Assembly: GCF_001590985.1 (NCBI RefSeq)
Contig: NZ_BCTX01000051.1
Location: 1 to 38,147 of the forward strand
DNA length: 38,147 nt
Reading direction: 5' to 3'
DNA from: Novosphingobium naphthalenivorans NBRC 102051
Lineage (GTDB): Bacteria > Pseudomonadota > Alphaproteobacteria > Sphingomonadales > Sphingomonadaceae
A model generated the notes under the pieces. It was not told the origin of the DNA. It saw only the letters and a list, made by a program, of their open reading frames with translations, and did not search any database. Shown here piece by piece: positions 24,572-33,314 of the stretch (within the stretch, counting starts at the first letter, position 1; every line of letters begins with the position of its first letter). Position numbers and translations under genes: made by a program.

Positions 24572-25918
24572 TCAGTCGCCCGCGATCGTCATGCCGTCGA
24601 TGCGGACGGTCGGCACGTTGATCGCGCGATACCATTCCAAATCGTTCGCCGGGACGAGGCGTGCAAACATCGCCAGGAGATTGCCCGCCACAGTGAACTC
24701 CGAAACCGGTCCGGCCAGTTCGCCATTCACGATGCGAAAACCCGTCGCGCCGCGGCTGTAGTCGCCGGTCACACCGTTCACGCCGTGGCCGATCAGTTCG
24801 GTCACGTAAACGCCGTCCGCGATGTCGGCCATCAGCTCGGCGGGCGAAAGCGGCCCGGCGGCGAGATGCACGTTGCCGACCGAAACGCCCGGCGCACCGC
24901 CGCCGTTGCGCGCCGCATGGCCGGTCGGCTGCATACCGAGCTGGCGCGCCGAAGCCGTGTCCAGCAGCCAGCCGGTGACTTTCCCATCGGCAACGAGATC
25001 GCGCTTCACGGTCGCCAGCCCCTCACCGTCGAACATGCGCGAGCGCAGGCCGCGCGGCGTGTGCGGGTCCTCGACGATCGTGATCCCGGGTGCGAAGATC
25101 TGCTCACCCAGCTTGTCGAGCAGGAAGCTGGACCGGCGCGCAATGGCGCTGCCGGACATCGCGCCGATCAGGTGGCCGACAAGGCTGCCCGCGACGCGCG
25201 GATCGAATACCACCGGCACTGCGCCGCTCTTCATCCGACCCGAATCGAGGCGCGCCACCGTGCGCTCTCCGGCAAGAGCGCCGATCTCCGCCGGCGGGGG
25301 CAGGTCGGCGCCATGATGAGCCGAGCGCCAGGCATTGTCGCGCTGCTTGGCCGCTCCCTCGCCGCCGACCACGGAAACGCTGAGCGAATGGCTGGTCGAG
25401 CCATATCCTCCGGCAAAGCCATGGCTGGTGGCGAGCGCGAAGACGCCCGAACCGGAACTGGCGGAAGCCCCGTCCGAATTGGTCACGCCGGCCACGGCCC
25501 GGGCCGCGTCTTCCGCTTCCTCAGCCATGGCGCGCAAGGCCTGCGGACTGGGTTCGGACGGATCGACGAGATCGAGATCGGGCCAGGGACCGCGCGTCAG
25601 CAGTTCCTCCGGCGCGAGGCCCGCATAGCGGTCTTCCGGCGCGGCGCGGGCCATGTCGATCGCACGGACAGCCAGTTCGTCGAGCGCCTGGGGCGAAAGA
25701 TCGGACGACCCGATGCTGGCGGAACGCTGGCCCAGGAAAACCCGAAGCGAGATGTGTTCGCTCTCGGAACGCTCGACATCCTCCAGCTTGCCAAGGCGAA
25801 TCTGGATCCCTTCCGAGGAATTCGCCCCGTAAACCGCATCGGCCGCATCGGCCCCGGCACGGCGCGCACGCTCTACCAGATCCTGCGCGCGGTCCCTGGC
25901 CTGTTCCGGACTGAGCAT
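24572..25918 (-). CDS. pmbA: PmbA/TldE metalloprotease-family protein
   Basis: A 448-residue cytoplasmic protein of the TldD/PmbA (TldE) family. TldD and TldE form a heterodimeric protease that processes peptides such as microcins and antitoxins. The N-terminal domain is complete (EGIQIRLGKLEDVERSESEHISLRVF). The C-terminal part has SFLLDKLGEQIFAPGITIVEDP, RMFDGEGLATVKRDLVADGKVTGWLLDTASARQLG and LIGHGVNGVTGDYSRGATGFRIVNGE. It lacks the HExxxH metal motif of TldD, which supports assignment as the PmbA/TldE subunit. tldD is not in the window. ATG 25918 has GGGAG about 11 bases upstream. Confidence 0.93.
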   Translation of the reverse strand: MLSPEQARDRAQDLVERARRAGADAADAVYGANSSEGIQIRLGKLEDVERSESEHISLRVFLGQRSASIGSSDLSPQALDELAVRAIDMARAAPEDRYAGLAPEELLTRGPWPDLDLVDPSEPSPQALRAMAEEAEDAARAVAGVTNSDGASASSGSGVFALATSHGFAGGYGSTSHSLSVSVVGGEGAAKQRDNAWRSAHHGADLPPPAEIGALAGERTVARLDSGRMKSGAVPVVFDPRVAGSLVGHLIGAMSGSAIARRSSFLLDKLGEQIFAPGITIVEDPHTPRGLRSRMFDGEGLATVKRDLVADGKVTGWLLDTASARQLGMQPTGHAARNGGGAPGVSVGNVHLAAGPLSPAELMADIADGVYVTELIGHGVNGVTGDYSRGATGFRIVNGELAGPVSEFTVAGNLLAMFARLVPANDLEWYRAINVPTVRIDGMTIAGD

Positions 25919-25946
25919 GTGAAACGCAACTCCCTGATCATCCGTC

Positions 25947-25966
25947 CGCGCCCGTCTGCGGGCGCG
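25947..25966. repeat. GC-rich hairpin upstream of pmbA
   Basis: CGCGCCCG-TCTG-CGGGCGCG is a perfect 8-bp stem with a four-base loop between two leftward genes. It may end the upstream gene's transcript or attenuate it, but no T-tract follows on the minus strand. Confidence 0.4.
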
Positions 25967-26026
25967 CGAATGTCCGCCCTAGTCGCCACACGGGCGAAGG
26001 GCAAATGCGCGTTGCGTCAGGCGGGA

Positions 26027-26422
26027 TCAGGCAAAGGTCAGGGCAAGGATCTTGAACAGGCCGGTCAGCGCAAAAGGCAGGCCGATGGCGAGGCCCCAGA
26101 GCATCATCCGGTCGCGCTTGTAGTAAGGCGCCAGTGCGGGATCGTGAGCCTGTTCGTCCGTCAGCCGGTTCCAGCGCGATTCGAAACGGCGGCAGGCCGG
26201 AATGATCGCGATGACGAGGATAATCAGCGCCAGATAAGGCAGCAGCGAATTGCCGCCCGCCTTGAGCGCGCCGATGGTGACGAAAATCTGCAACGCCGTA
26301 TAGACCAGCAGCGCATAAGCGATATGATCGCTCATCTTGCGGCGCCAGTCCGCCACAGGAACATCCTGGCTTCCAAGCGCCGGGTTATGGGCCATTGTGC
26401 TGCGATCCGTGCTATTGTTCAT
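26027..26422 (-). CDS. Small membrane protein, unknown function
   Basis: A 131-residue protein with three predicted membrane segments: about IAYALLVYTALQIFVTIGAL, LLPYLALIILVIAIIPA and LWGLAIGLPFALTGLFKILALTF. Between the second and third is a basic/acidic loop (CRRFESRWNRLTDEQAHDPALAPYYKRDR). The start MNNSTDRST at 26422 is supported by GGGGAG with a 7-base spacer; a longer frame begins at 26461. No family was recognised. It is divergent from lptB. Confidence 0.75.
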   Translation of the reverse strand: MNNSTDRSTMAHNPALGSQDVPVADWRRKMSDHIAYALLVYTALQIFVTIGALKAGGNSLLPYLALIILVIAIIPACRRFESRWNRLTDEQAHDPALAPYYKRDRMMLWGLAIGLPFALTGLFKILALTFA

Positions 26423-26620
26423 CAGGCGACTCCCCTCGTCCGATGGTTCCGAATAGAACATCGAAATGCATTGAGATCAAGTCCAGTTCGATTTTTTGCA
26501 AGTGCGAAGCAGGGCCATCTGTGACGCGAATGCGACTCATGCATGAAACTTGCCAATCGGGCCACGCAATCGGAAATGCCGGGTTGCCGTCACCCTGTAC
26601 GCTGCGTAAACCTTGCAGCG

Positions 26621-27415
26621 ATGACCGCTACGACTGATCTTTCGCACGAACACGCTGGTGGCCCCGCCGCAGCTGCGGCATTGCTGGCCGAGCGCGGCGG
26701 GCTCGAAGTCATTTCGATCGCCAAGAGCTACGACAAGCGCGCCGTGCTTACCGACATCTCGCTGTCGGTGGCCAAAGGCGAAGTGCTGGGCCTGCTGGGC
26801 CCCAACGGCGCCGGCAAGACCACCTGCTTCTATTCGATCATGGGCCTCGTCCGTCCCGATTCGGGCCGCATTCTGATGGACGGGATCGATGTCACCCGCC
26901 TGCCGATGTACCGCCGCGCGATTCTCGGCCTCGGCTACCTGCCGCAGGAAACCTCGATCTTCCGGGGCATGACGGTCGAACAGAACATCGGTGCCGTGCT
27001 CGAACTCGTCGAGCCCGACAAGACCGTGCGCAACGAGGAGCTGGAGCGCCTGCTCGACGAGTTCGGCCTCACCCGGCTGCGCACCAGCCCGGCCATGGCG
27101 CTTTCGGGCGGCGAGCGCCGCCGCTGCGAGATTGCCCGCGCGCTGGCCGCCAAGCCCTCGATCATGCTGCTCGACGAGCCGTTCGCCGGCATCGATCCGC
27201 TCTCGATCGCCGACATCCGCGAACTCGTGCGCGATCTCAAGACGCGCGGCATCGGCGTGCTGATTACCGACCACAACGTGCGTGAGACGCTCGACATCGT
27301 TGATCGCGCCTGCATCATCTACGGCGGACAGGTGCTGTTCGCCGGCAGCCCCGAAGCGCTGGTGGCCGACGAGAACGTGCGGCGCCTCTACCTCGGCGAG
27401 GGCTTCACGTTGTGA
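26621..27415 (+). CDS. lptB: LPS export ABC ATPase LptB
   Basis: A 264-residue ATPase that powers extraction of lipopolysaccharide by LptFG and its transfer across the periplasm. Residues 60-68 are Walker A (GPNGAGKTT). LptB-specific segments include CFYSIMGLVRPDSGRI, GLGYLPQETSIFRGMTVEQNI, ALSGGERRRCEIARALA, IMLLDEPFAGIDPLSI and VLITDHNVRETLDI. The first 26 residues are an extra, low-complexity leader. The longer frame (26543) is rejected; ATG 26621 lacks a clear ribosome-binding site. rpoN follows 26 bases downstream, the conserved order in many proteobacteria. The usual upstream lptC and lptA are absent here. Confidence 0.95.
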   Translation: MTATTDLSHEHAGGPAAAAALLAERGGLEVISIAKSYDKRAVLTDISLSVAKGEVLGLLGPNGAGKTTCFYSIMGLVRPDSGRILMDGIDVTRLPMYRRAILGLGYLPQETSIFRGMTVEQNIGAVLELVEPDKTVRNEELERLLDEFGLTRLRTSPAMALSGGERRRCEIARALAAKPSIMLLDEPFAGIDPLSIADIRELVRDLKTRGIGVLITDHNVRETLDIVDRACIIYGGQVLFAGSPEALVADENVRRLYLGEGFTL

Positions 27416-27441
27416 GGCCAGCCGCGCGGGGGGACTGATCG

Positions 27442-28953
27442 ATGGCGCTGGGGCCACGTCTCGATCTGCGGCAAAGCCAGTCGCTGGTGATGACGCCGCA
27501 GCTCCAGCAGGCGATCAAGCTGCTGGCGCTGTCCAACCTCGAAATCGAGGCTTTCATCGGCGAATCGCTGGAAAGCAATCCCCTGCTCGACGTCAGCGCG
27601 CAGGCGCCCGAAGCGGCGGCCGAGACCGTCGAAATGGCCGAGGAAGCCCGGCGCACCACGCTCGAAGGGTCTTCGGTCGACCAGCTCATCGGCGAAGGCC
27701 GCGCCGCCGATGACCGCCCGCTCGACATCGACGCCTCCGCGCTCGACCGTGACCGCGACACCGGCGACGGCCAGCGCGCCGCCGACGATGCCGGCTGGGG
27801 CGCCGACTTGCGCGGCCCCGCCAGCGAGGAAGGCCCCGGCATCGACGAGCGCCCCGGCGGCGGCGAAACCCTGTCAGACCATCTGGAAGCCCAGATCGGC
27901 GCCGTCACCAGCGATCCGATGCTGGCCGGCATTGCCCGCTACATCACCGGCCAGCTCGACGAGACCGGCTACCTGCCCGCCTCGCTTGCCGAAATCGCCG
28001 AGGATCTGGGTATCGGCGAAGGTGAAGCGGGACAGGGGCTGGCCGTGGTCCAGTCGCTCGATCCCACCGGGGTGGGCGCACGCACCCTGTCCGAATGCAT
28101 CGCGCTGCAGGCAAAGGAAGCCGACCGCTACGACCCCTGCATGGCCAAGCTGATCGACAACCTCGACCTGATCGGGCGCGGCGAACTGGCACGGCTGAAA
28201 CGCCTGTGCGGTGTCGACGACGAGGACTTCGCCGACATGCTCGCAGAATTGCGCAGCTATGACCCCAAGCCGGGGCTGCGCTATGGCGGCGAGCCGAGCG
28301 GCGCGGTGACGCCCGACATTCTCGTCACGCCGCGCGCCGATGGCGGCTGGGACATCGCGCTCAATCAGGCGACGCTGCCGCGCCTGATCGTCAACCGCGG
28401 CTATTACGTGGAACTCAAGGGCACTTGCGACGACAAGACCTCGCGCGCGTGGCTGTCCGAAAAGCTGGCCGACGCCAACTGGCTGATCAAGGCGCTCGAC
28501 CAGCGGCAGAAAACCATCCTCAAAGTCGCCACCGAACTGGTGAAGCAGCAGGACGGCTTCTTCCGACACGGCGTCTCGCATCTCAAGCCGCTAACCTTGC
28601 GCACCGTCGCCGAAGCGATCGGGATGCATGAATCGACGGTGAGCCGTGTCACTTCGAACAAGTTCCTCAATTGCCCGCGCGGCACCTACGAGCTGAAATA
28701 CTTCTTCAGCTCGGGCGTCGCTTCGGCAGGCGGCGAAGGCGGAGCCTCGGCCGAGGCCGTCAAGGCGGCGATCAAGCAGCTGATCGATGCCGAAGACCCC
28801 AAGGCGATCCTGTCCGACGATGCATTGGTGGACCTGCTCAAGGAAAAGGGCTTCGAACTCGCCCGGCGCACTGTCGCCAAGTACCGTGAGGCGATCGGCC
28901 TGGGCAGTTCCGTGCAACGCCGCAGACAAAAAGCACTCGCCGCGGCGCGCTGA
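27442..28953 (+). CDS. rpoN: RNA polymerase sigma-54 factor
   Basis: A 503-residue sigma-54. Region I is a Gln/Leu-rich activator-interaction segment (LDLRQSQSLVMTPQLQQAIKLLALSNLEIE, 9-38). An acidic region II follows (about 55-145). The core-binding and DNA-binding region III ends with the helix-turn-helix (TLRTVAEAIGMHESTVSRVTSNK) and the RpoN box ARRTVAKYRE (474-483), which is perfect. GGGGGG lies upstream of ATG 27442. It is probably transcribed with lptB. The hpf/ptsN genes that usually follow rpoN are missing; tonB follows instead after 240 bases. Confidence 0.97.
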   Translation: MALGPRLDLRQSQSLVMTPQLQQAIKLLALSNLEIEAFIGESLESNPLLDVSAQAPEAAAETVEMAEEARRTTLEGSSVDQLIGEGRAADDRPLDIDASALDRDRDTGDGQRAADDAGWGADLRGPASEEGPGIDERPGGGETLSDHLEAQIGAVTSDPMLAGIARYITGQLDETGYLPASLAEIAEDLGIGEGEAGQGLAVVQSLDPTGVGARTLSECIALQAKEADRYDPCMAKLIDNLDLIGRGELARLKRLCGVDDEDFADMLAELRSYDPKPGLRYGGEPSGAVTPDILVTPRADGGWDIALNQATLPRLIVNRGYYVELKGTCDDKTSRAWLSEKLADANWLIKALDQRQKTILKVATELVKQQDGFFRHGVSHLKPLTLRTVAEAIGMHESTVSRVTSNKFLNCPRGTYELKYFFSSGVASAGGEGGASAEAVKAAIKQLIDAEDPKAILSDDALVDLLKEKGFELARRTVAKYREAIGLGSSVQRRRQKALAAAR

Positions 28954-29063
28954 TTACACGGCCCGGGCCGCTTTATTCATTCAGTATTGATTCAGGTACT
29001 GCCGCGCCTGCCGCAGAAATTCGCGAGTCCGGCTGGAATTAAGCATGGTTATTATAACTATGC

Positions 29064-29076
29064 AGCATTAAATGCT
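29064..29076. promoter_or_regulatory. 13-bp palindrome upstream of tonB
   Basis: AGCATT-A-AATGCT is a perfect palindrome about 118 bases before the tonB start in an AT-rich stretch. It could be an operator for tonB. It does not match a Fur or Irr consensus well enough to assign. Confidence 0.3.
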
Positions 29077-29193
29077 TGATTCGCTTAGTAAAAAACAATT
29101 CCCAACTGAAATGGTTGTGTTACGCTTCCTGTCATGAACAGCGCCGGACCTGCACGAACCGCAGGAATACGGCCGAGAGAGGAGAGGATGCCC

Positions 29194-29877
29194 ATGTCTT
29201 ACGCCGATGGGAATTCCAGCAGTGGCCGCAAGGCGCTGACCGGGGGTACAGTCGCGCTGATCCAGGCCGGTCTGGCTCTGGCGCTGGTCAACGGCTTTGC
29301 CGTCCACTTCATCAAGAGCGATCCGCCGCCGCGCCTTCGCGGCACCCAGATCCCGCTGGACCCGCTTCCGCCGAAGCCTGCCGAGACACCCAAGGCGCAG
29401 CCGCAGAAACCCGTCATCCAGGACACTTTCACCAGGACAGTCGAACCGAAAACCCCGGCCGCCGTGGACCCGATCCTCGATTTCACCCTCCCGGCCAGAG
29501 TGGAACCGGCAAGCGGCAGCGGCGACGGGTTCATTTTCATTCCCGGGGTCAAACCCAGCGATCCCGCGCCGCGCTTCACCCCGAAGGCGGCCCGGCCGCG
29601 CAACAATGCCGCGCAGTGGGTGACGACGAACGACTATCCCACGTCCGATATCCGCCAGGGGCATACCGGCACGGTCCGCTTCCGCCTTGCCATCGACACC
29701 GATGGCCGGGTGACTGACTGCACGATCCTGCAGTCGAGCGGCTATGACGGGCTCGACAAGGCCACCTGCCGCAATCTCGCCAAGCGCGCCCGGTTCGATC
29801 CGGCGACCGGCACCGATGGCGAGACAGTCGCGGGGAGCTATGCCGGCACGATCCGCTGGGTGATCCCGCAGGACTGA
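29194..29877 (+). CDS. tonB: TonB energy-transducing protein
   Basis: A 227-residue TonB-family protein that would couple the inner-membrane proton gradient (with ExbB/ExbD) to outer-membrane receptors. It has a single N-terminal membrane helix (GGTVALIQAGLALALVNGFAVHFI) and a proline/lysine-rich periplasmic spacer (DPPPRLRG ... LPPKPAETPKAQPQKP). The C-terminal TonB domain runs from about 140 (GHTGTVRFRLAIDTDGRVTDCTILQSSGYDGLDKATCRNLAKRARFDPATG). ATG 29194 has AGGAG nine bases upstream; ATG 29188 and ATG 29134 are in-frame alternatives. exbB and exbD are not adjacent. It could serve the receptors in this window, but this is not shown. Confidence 0.85.
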   Translation: MSYADGNSSSGRKALTGGTVALIQAGLALALVNGFAVHFIKSDPPPRLRGTQIPLDPLPPKPAETPKAQPQKPVIQDTFTRTVEPKTPAAVDPILDFTLPARVEPASGSGDGFIFIPGVKPSDPAPRFTPKAARPRNNAAQWVTTNDYPTSDIRQGHTGTVRFRLAIDTDGRVTDCTILQSSGYDGLDKATCRNLAKRARFDPATGTDGETVAGSYAGTIRWVIPQD

Positions 29878-30262
29878 CGCGTTCCCGCCAGAGAGACATA
29901 ATCCAATTGCGGCCCTCCCCGGCCGCATGGCCGGAGCGGCGACATCCGCGCCACACCAGTGCCGCTCCGGCCCAACCCGCTTGCAGATCGCGCCCGCCCT
30001 GGGCGGCTGACACCTGTCCTTCCCGGCGCCGTCCGGGAAGGACCTCTTTGACCGGCCAGAAAACGCCGCCCAAAAGTCGCCGCCCGAAACCCCGCAATGC
30101 CTTGCACACCGCGAGTCGTTGCGCCTATACCTCCCCCGTTCATGTCGCCGGCCGGTGCTGGGAAAAGCCGCGCCTCGCAATCACATAGACGAAGACAGAG
30201 GTTGCCGCTGAGATGCAGGGTGCAGCAAGGCCCAGACGAACCCGGACAATGGGCCGCTTGTC
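29878..30262. other. Intergenic region between tonB and the sugar locus
   Basis: About 385 bases with no credible gene. It contains a perfect 12-bp stem (GGCCGGAGCGGC at 29929-29940, GCCGCTCCGGCC at 29961-29972, 20-base loop) and a terminator-like hairpin at 30016-30043. The promoter for rfbF should lie between about 30050 and 30262, but none is clear. Confidence 0.5.
30016..30049 (+). terminator. Strong hairpin terminator before the sugar locus
   Basis: GTCCTTCCCGG (30016-30026) pairs perfectly with CCGGGAAGGAC (30033-30043) around a six-base loop, followed by CTCTTTG. It likely ends transcription from tonB, 139 bases after its stop. Confidence 0.65.
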
Positions 30263-31036
30263 ATGAAAGCCGTGATCCTGGCTGGCGGGCTGGGTTCCCG
30301 TCTCTCGGAAGAGACGGTCACGCGGCCCAAGCCGCTGATCGAGATCGGCGAAAAGCCGATCCTCTGGCACATCATGAACATCTATGCCCACCACGGCATC
30401 ACCGACTTCATCATATGCGCCGGTTACAAAGGCTATATGATCAAGGAGTATTTCACCAACCTGTTCCTCCACCACAACGACATCACGGTGGACCTGTCCA
30501 ACGGCACGATCCAGTATCACCGGGCCGAGCAGGTGAACTGGAAAGTGACCGTAGTCGATACCGGTATCCAGTCGATGACCGGCGGACGCCTGCGCCGCAT
30601 CGCCCCTTATCTCGATCCGGATGAACCCTTCTGCATGACCTATGGCGACGGTCTGGGCGATATCGATCTGACCGCGGAAATCGCCTTCCACCGCGAGCAC
30701 GGACTGCAGGCGACCATGTGCGCTGTGGTCCCGCCTGGCCGCTTCGGCGTGGCGAATATCCGCAACGGCAAAGTGACATCTTTCGTAGAGAAGCCGAGCA
30801 GCAGCAACCAGCGCATCAACGGCGGTTTCTTCGTCCTCGAACCGTCCGTGCTCGACCTGATCGAAGCGGACACTACGGTGTGGGAAGGCGAACCGCTGCA
30901 AAAGCTCAGCGCCGCCCGGCAACTCGCCGCCTATGAGCATGACGGGTTCTGGCAGCCGATGGATACGCTGCGCGAGAAAGTCCAGCTTGAGGACTTGTGG
31001 AACTCCGGCAAGGCCCCCTGGAAGGTATGGCGCTGA
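30263..31036 (+). CDS. rfbF: Glucose-1-phosphate cytidylyltransferase
   Basis: A 257-residue enzyme that makes CDP-glucose from glucose-1-phosphate and CTP, the first step of CDP-sugar synthesis. The N-terminal signature is KAVILAGGLGSRLSEETVTRPKPLIEIG (2-29). GDGLGDIDL, PPGRFGVANI and FVEKPSSSNQRINGGFFV are further family segments; the last is typical of RfbF. Length matches the family (about 255). It is the first gene of a tight five-gene run; the next gene overlaps its end by 10 bases. Confidence 0.95.
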   Translation: MKAVILAGGLGSRLSEETVTRPKPLIEIGEKPILWHIMNIYAHHGITDFIICAGYKGYMIKEYFTNLFLHHNDITVDLSNGTIQYHRAEQVNWKVTVVDTGIQSMTGGRLRRIAPYLDPDEPFCMTYGDGLGDIDLTAEIAFHREHGLQATMCAVVPPGRFGVANIRNGKVTSFVEKPSSSNQRINGGFFVLEPSVLDLIEADTTVWEGEPLQKLSAARQLAAYEHDGFWQPMDTLREKVQLEDLWNSGKAPWKVWR

Positions 31037-32082
31037 CACCCTTCTGGCAGGGGCGGCGGGTTTTCGTCACCGGGCAGACCGGCTTCAAGGGCGCCTGGCT
31101 GTGCCTCTGGCTGGAGCGGCTGGGCGCACAGGTAACGGCCGTGGCGCTGCCGCCGGTTTCCACACCTTCGCTCTACGCGCTGGCGGCCCCGTGGCCGGAG
31201 AGCCACCACATGGCCGACATCCGCGATACCGGCGCGCTGACCGCGCAACTGGCGCAGTCGGGCGCGGACATCGTGATCCACATGGCCGCGCAGGCGCTGG
31301 TGCGGCCCTCCTATGCGGACCCGGCAGAGACTTTCTCGACCAATGTCATGGGCACGGTCAGCCTGCTTGACGCCGTGCGCGCGGCGCCTGCCGTCCAGAC
31401 CGTGCTCGTGGTCACGTCGGACAAGGTCTATGCCAACGACGGCAGCGGCCGGGCTTTCGTGGAAAGCGATCCGCTGGGCGGCAGCGATCCCTACAGCAGT
31501 TCCAAGGCCTGCACTGAACTGGTCTGCCGCAGCTATGCCAAGAGCTTCCTCAAGGATCGCGGCGTGGCACTCGCCACCGCGCGCGCGGGCAATGTGATCG
31601 GCGGCGGCGACTGGGCGCAGGACCGGCTGGTGCCCGATTTCATCCGCGCGCTGGAACAGGGCGCGCCGGTGGAACTGCGCTATCCGCAGGCCGTGCGCCC
31701 CTGGCAGCACGTGCTGGAGCCGCTTGGCGGCTACCTCGCCTATGCGCAAGCGCTGGCCGAAGGCAGCGCCCTGCCCGAGGCGCTGAACTTCGGGCCAGAC
31801 GCACAGGACTTCGCCACTGTGGCCGAACTGGCCGAAGAACTGGGCCGCGGATTCGGCCTTGATACGGCATGGACGCAGGCCCCCGGCACATGGGAAGCCG
31901 AAGCCCCCATGCTGACGCTCGATTCCACGCTGGCAGGCGAGGCGCTGGGATGGCGCCCCTGCCTCAACCGGGCGCAGACCATCGAATGGACCGTGGCCTG
32001 GTACAACGCCCATCGCGAGGGAGCGGACATGCGCGAATTCACCCTGCGCCAGATCGCAGCCTACGAGGAGCTCTCGGCATGA
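31027..32082 (+). CDS. rfbG: CDP-glucose 4,6-dehydratase
   Basis: A 351-residue SDR enzyme that converts CDP-glucose to CDP-4-keto-6-deoxyglucose using bound NAD. It shows the nucleotide loop VTGQTGFKGAWL (14-25), HMAAQALVRPSY, the SDK segment (131-133), the catalytic Tyr-Lys pair Y156xxxK160 (DPYSSSK) and RAGNVIGGGDWAQDRLVPD, all characteristic of RfbG. ATG 31027 (GGAAGG just upstream) starts inside rfbF. The 3-dehydrase RfbH that diverts this product to 3,6-dideoxy sugars is not encoded nearby, so a different branch is expected. Confidence 0.95.
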   Translation: MALTPFWQGRRVFVTGQTGFKGAWLCLWLERLGAQVTAVALPPVSTPSLYALAAPWPESHHMADIRDTGALTAQLAQSGADIVIHMAAQALVRPSYADPAETFSTNVMGTVSLLDAVRAAPAVQTVLVVTSDKVYANDGSGRAFVESDPLGGSDPYSSSKACTELVCRSYAKSFLKDRGVALATARAGNVIGGGDWAQDRLVPDFIRALEQGAPVELRYPQAVRPWQHVLEPLGGYLAYAQALAEGSALPEALNFGPDAQDFATVAELAEELGRGFGLDTAWTQAPGTWEAEAPMLTLDSTLAGEALGWRPCLNRAQTIEWTVAWYNAHREGADMREFTLRQIAAYEELSA

Positions 32083-33314
32083 GCGCGCGTCCCTGCCGGT
32101 TCTGCGGCGCTCCGGCCGAGCAATCCTTCGTCGATCTCGGCTCGACCCCGCTGGCCAATTCGTACCTCACCGAAGCGCAACTCGCGCAGCCTGAGCCCGG
32201 CTATCCGCTGCGCGCCTTCGTCTGTCCGCAGTGCTGGCTGGTGCAGGCGGACAGCTTCGTGCCGCCCGAGGACATCTTCAGCCACTACGCCTATTTCTCC
32301 TCGTTCAGCGACGGCTGGGTGGAACATGCGCGGCGCTTCACCGTCATAGCGCGCGAGCGTTTCGGGCTCGATGAAAGCTCGCAAGTGATCGAAGTGGCCA
32401 GCAACGACGGCTACCTGCTCAAGCACTTCGTGGCCGCCGGCGTGCCGGTGCTGGGCATCGAACCGGCCGCCAATGTTGCCGAAGCCGCACGCGCCATCGG
32501 CGTGCCGACCGAAGCGCGCTTCTTCGGGCGGGAAACGGCGCAGGACCTTGTCGCGCGCGGCCTTTCGGCGGATCTCGTCATCGGCAACAACGTGCTGGCC
32601 CATGTGCCGGACATCAACGATTTCGTGGGCGGGCTCGCCGCCGTGCTCAAGCCCGACGGCGTCGTCAGCGTGGAATTCCCGCACTTGCTGCGCCTGATCG
32701 AAGGCGTGCAGTTCGACACCGTCTATCACGAGCACTTCTACTATCTCTCGCTGCTGGCCGTGGAGACAGTCTTCGCGGCGCACGGCCTCAAGGTCTTCGA
32801 TGTCGAGGAACTGCCCACCCACGGCGGCAGCCTGCGCGTGATGGCCTGCCGCACTGCCTCGCAGGCCCATGGGACCGGCCCCGGCCTCGCCAAAGTCCGC
32901 GCCGACGAACAGGCTGCCGGGTTCGACCGGCTGGAAACCTATGCCGCATTCCAGAGCAAAGTCGCGCCCGTGCGCGAGGGACTGCTGGCCTTCCTCGATA
33001 CGGCCGCGCGCGAGGGCAAGACCGTTGCCGCCTATGGCGCTGCGGCCAAGGGCAACACCCTGCTCAACTTCTGCGGCGTCGGCCCGGACAAGATCGCCTA
33101 TGTGGTCGACCGCAATCCGGCCAAGCAGGGCCATTTCCTGCCGGGCAGCCACTTGCCGGTCCTGCCGCCCGAAACGATCGCCGAGACCCGCCCCGAGTAT
33201 GTCCTGATCCTGCCGTGGAACATCCGTGAGGAAGTCATGGCGGCCATGGCGGAAGTGCGCACCTGGGGCGGCCGCTTCGTCGTCGCCGTGCCGGAACTGA
33301 CGGTGTTCCCGTGA
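32079..33314 (+). CDS. NDP-sugar C-methyltransferase
   Basis: A 411-residue SAM-dependent methyltransferase with the three-part layout of sugar C-methyltransferases (TylC3/NovU type). The N-terminal zinc-binding domain has Cys6, Cys9, Cys49 and Cys52 (CRFCG, CPQC). A central Rossmann SAM domain carries motif I VIEVASNDGYLL (103-114) and NNVLAHVPDINDF. The C-terminal domain has AAYGAAAKGNTLLNFCG and VDRNPAKQGHFLPGSHLPV. These enzymes methylate a carbon next to the 4-keto group of a 4-keto-6-deoxy sugar. The start ATG (32079) overlaps the rfbG stop as ATGA. Which carbon (C3 or C5) is methylated cannot be told from the sequence. Confidence 0.92.
   Translation: MSARPCRFCGAPAEQSFVDLGSTPLANSYLTEAQLAQPEPGYPLRAFVCPQCWLVQADSFVPPEDIFSHYAYFSSFSDGWVEHARRFTVIARERFGLDESSQVIEVASNDGYLLKHFVAAGVPVLGIEPAANVAEAARAIGVPTEARFFGRETAQDLVARGLSADLVIGNNVLAHVPDINDFVGGLAAVLKPDGVVSVEFPHLLRLIEGVQFDTVYHEHFYYLSLLAVETVFAAHGLKVFDVEELPTHGGSLRVMACRTASQAHGTGPGLAKVRADEQAAGFDRLETYAAFQSKVAPVREGLLAFLDTAAREGKTVAAYGAAAKGNTLLNFCGVGPDKIAYVVDRNPAKQGHFLPGSHLPVLPPETIAETRPEYVLILPWNIREEVMAAMAEVRTWGGRFVVAVPELTVFP

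Noticed and set aside
24524..26524. 666-codon plus-strand frame across pmbA and the small membrane protein gene
   Set aside because: It runs antisense through two supported genes and has no domain similarity.
28954..29193. Sigma-54 promoter between rpoN and tonB
   Set aside because: No TGGCAC-N5-TTGC match in the interval.
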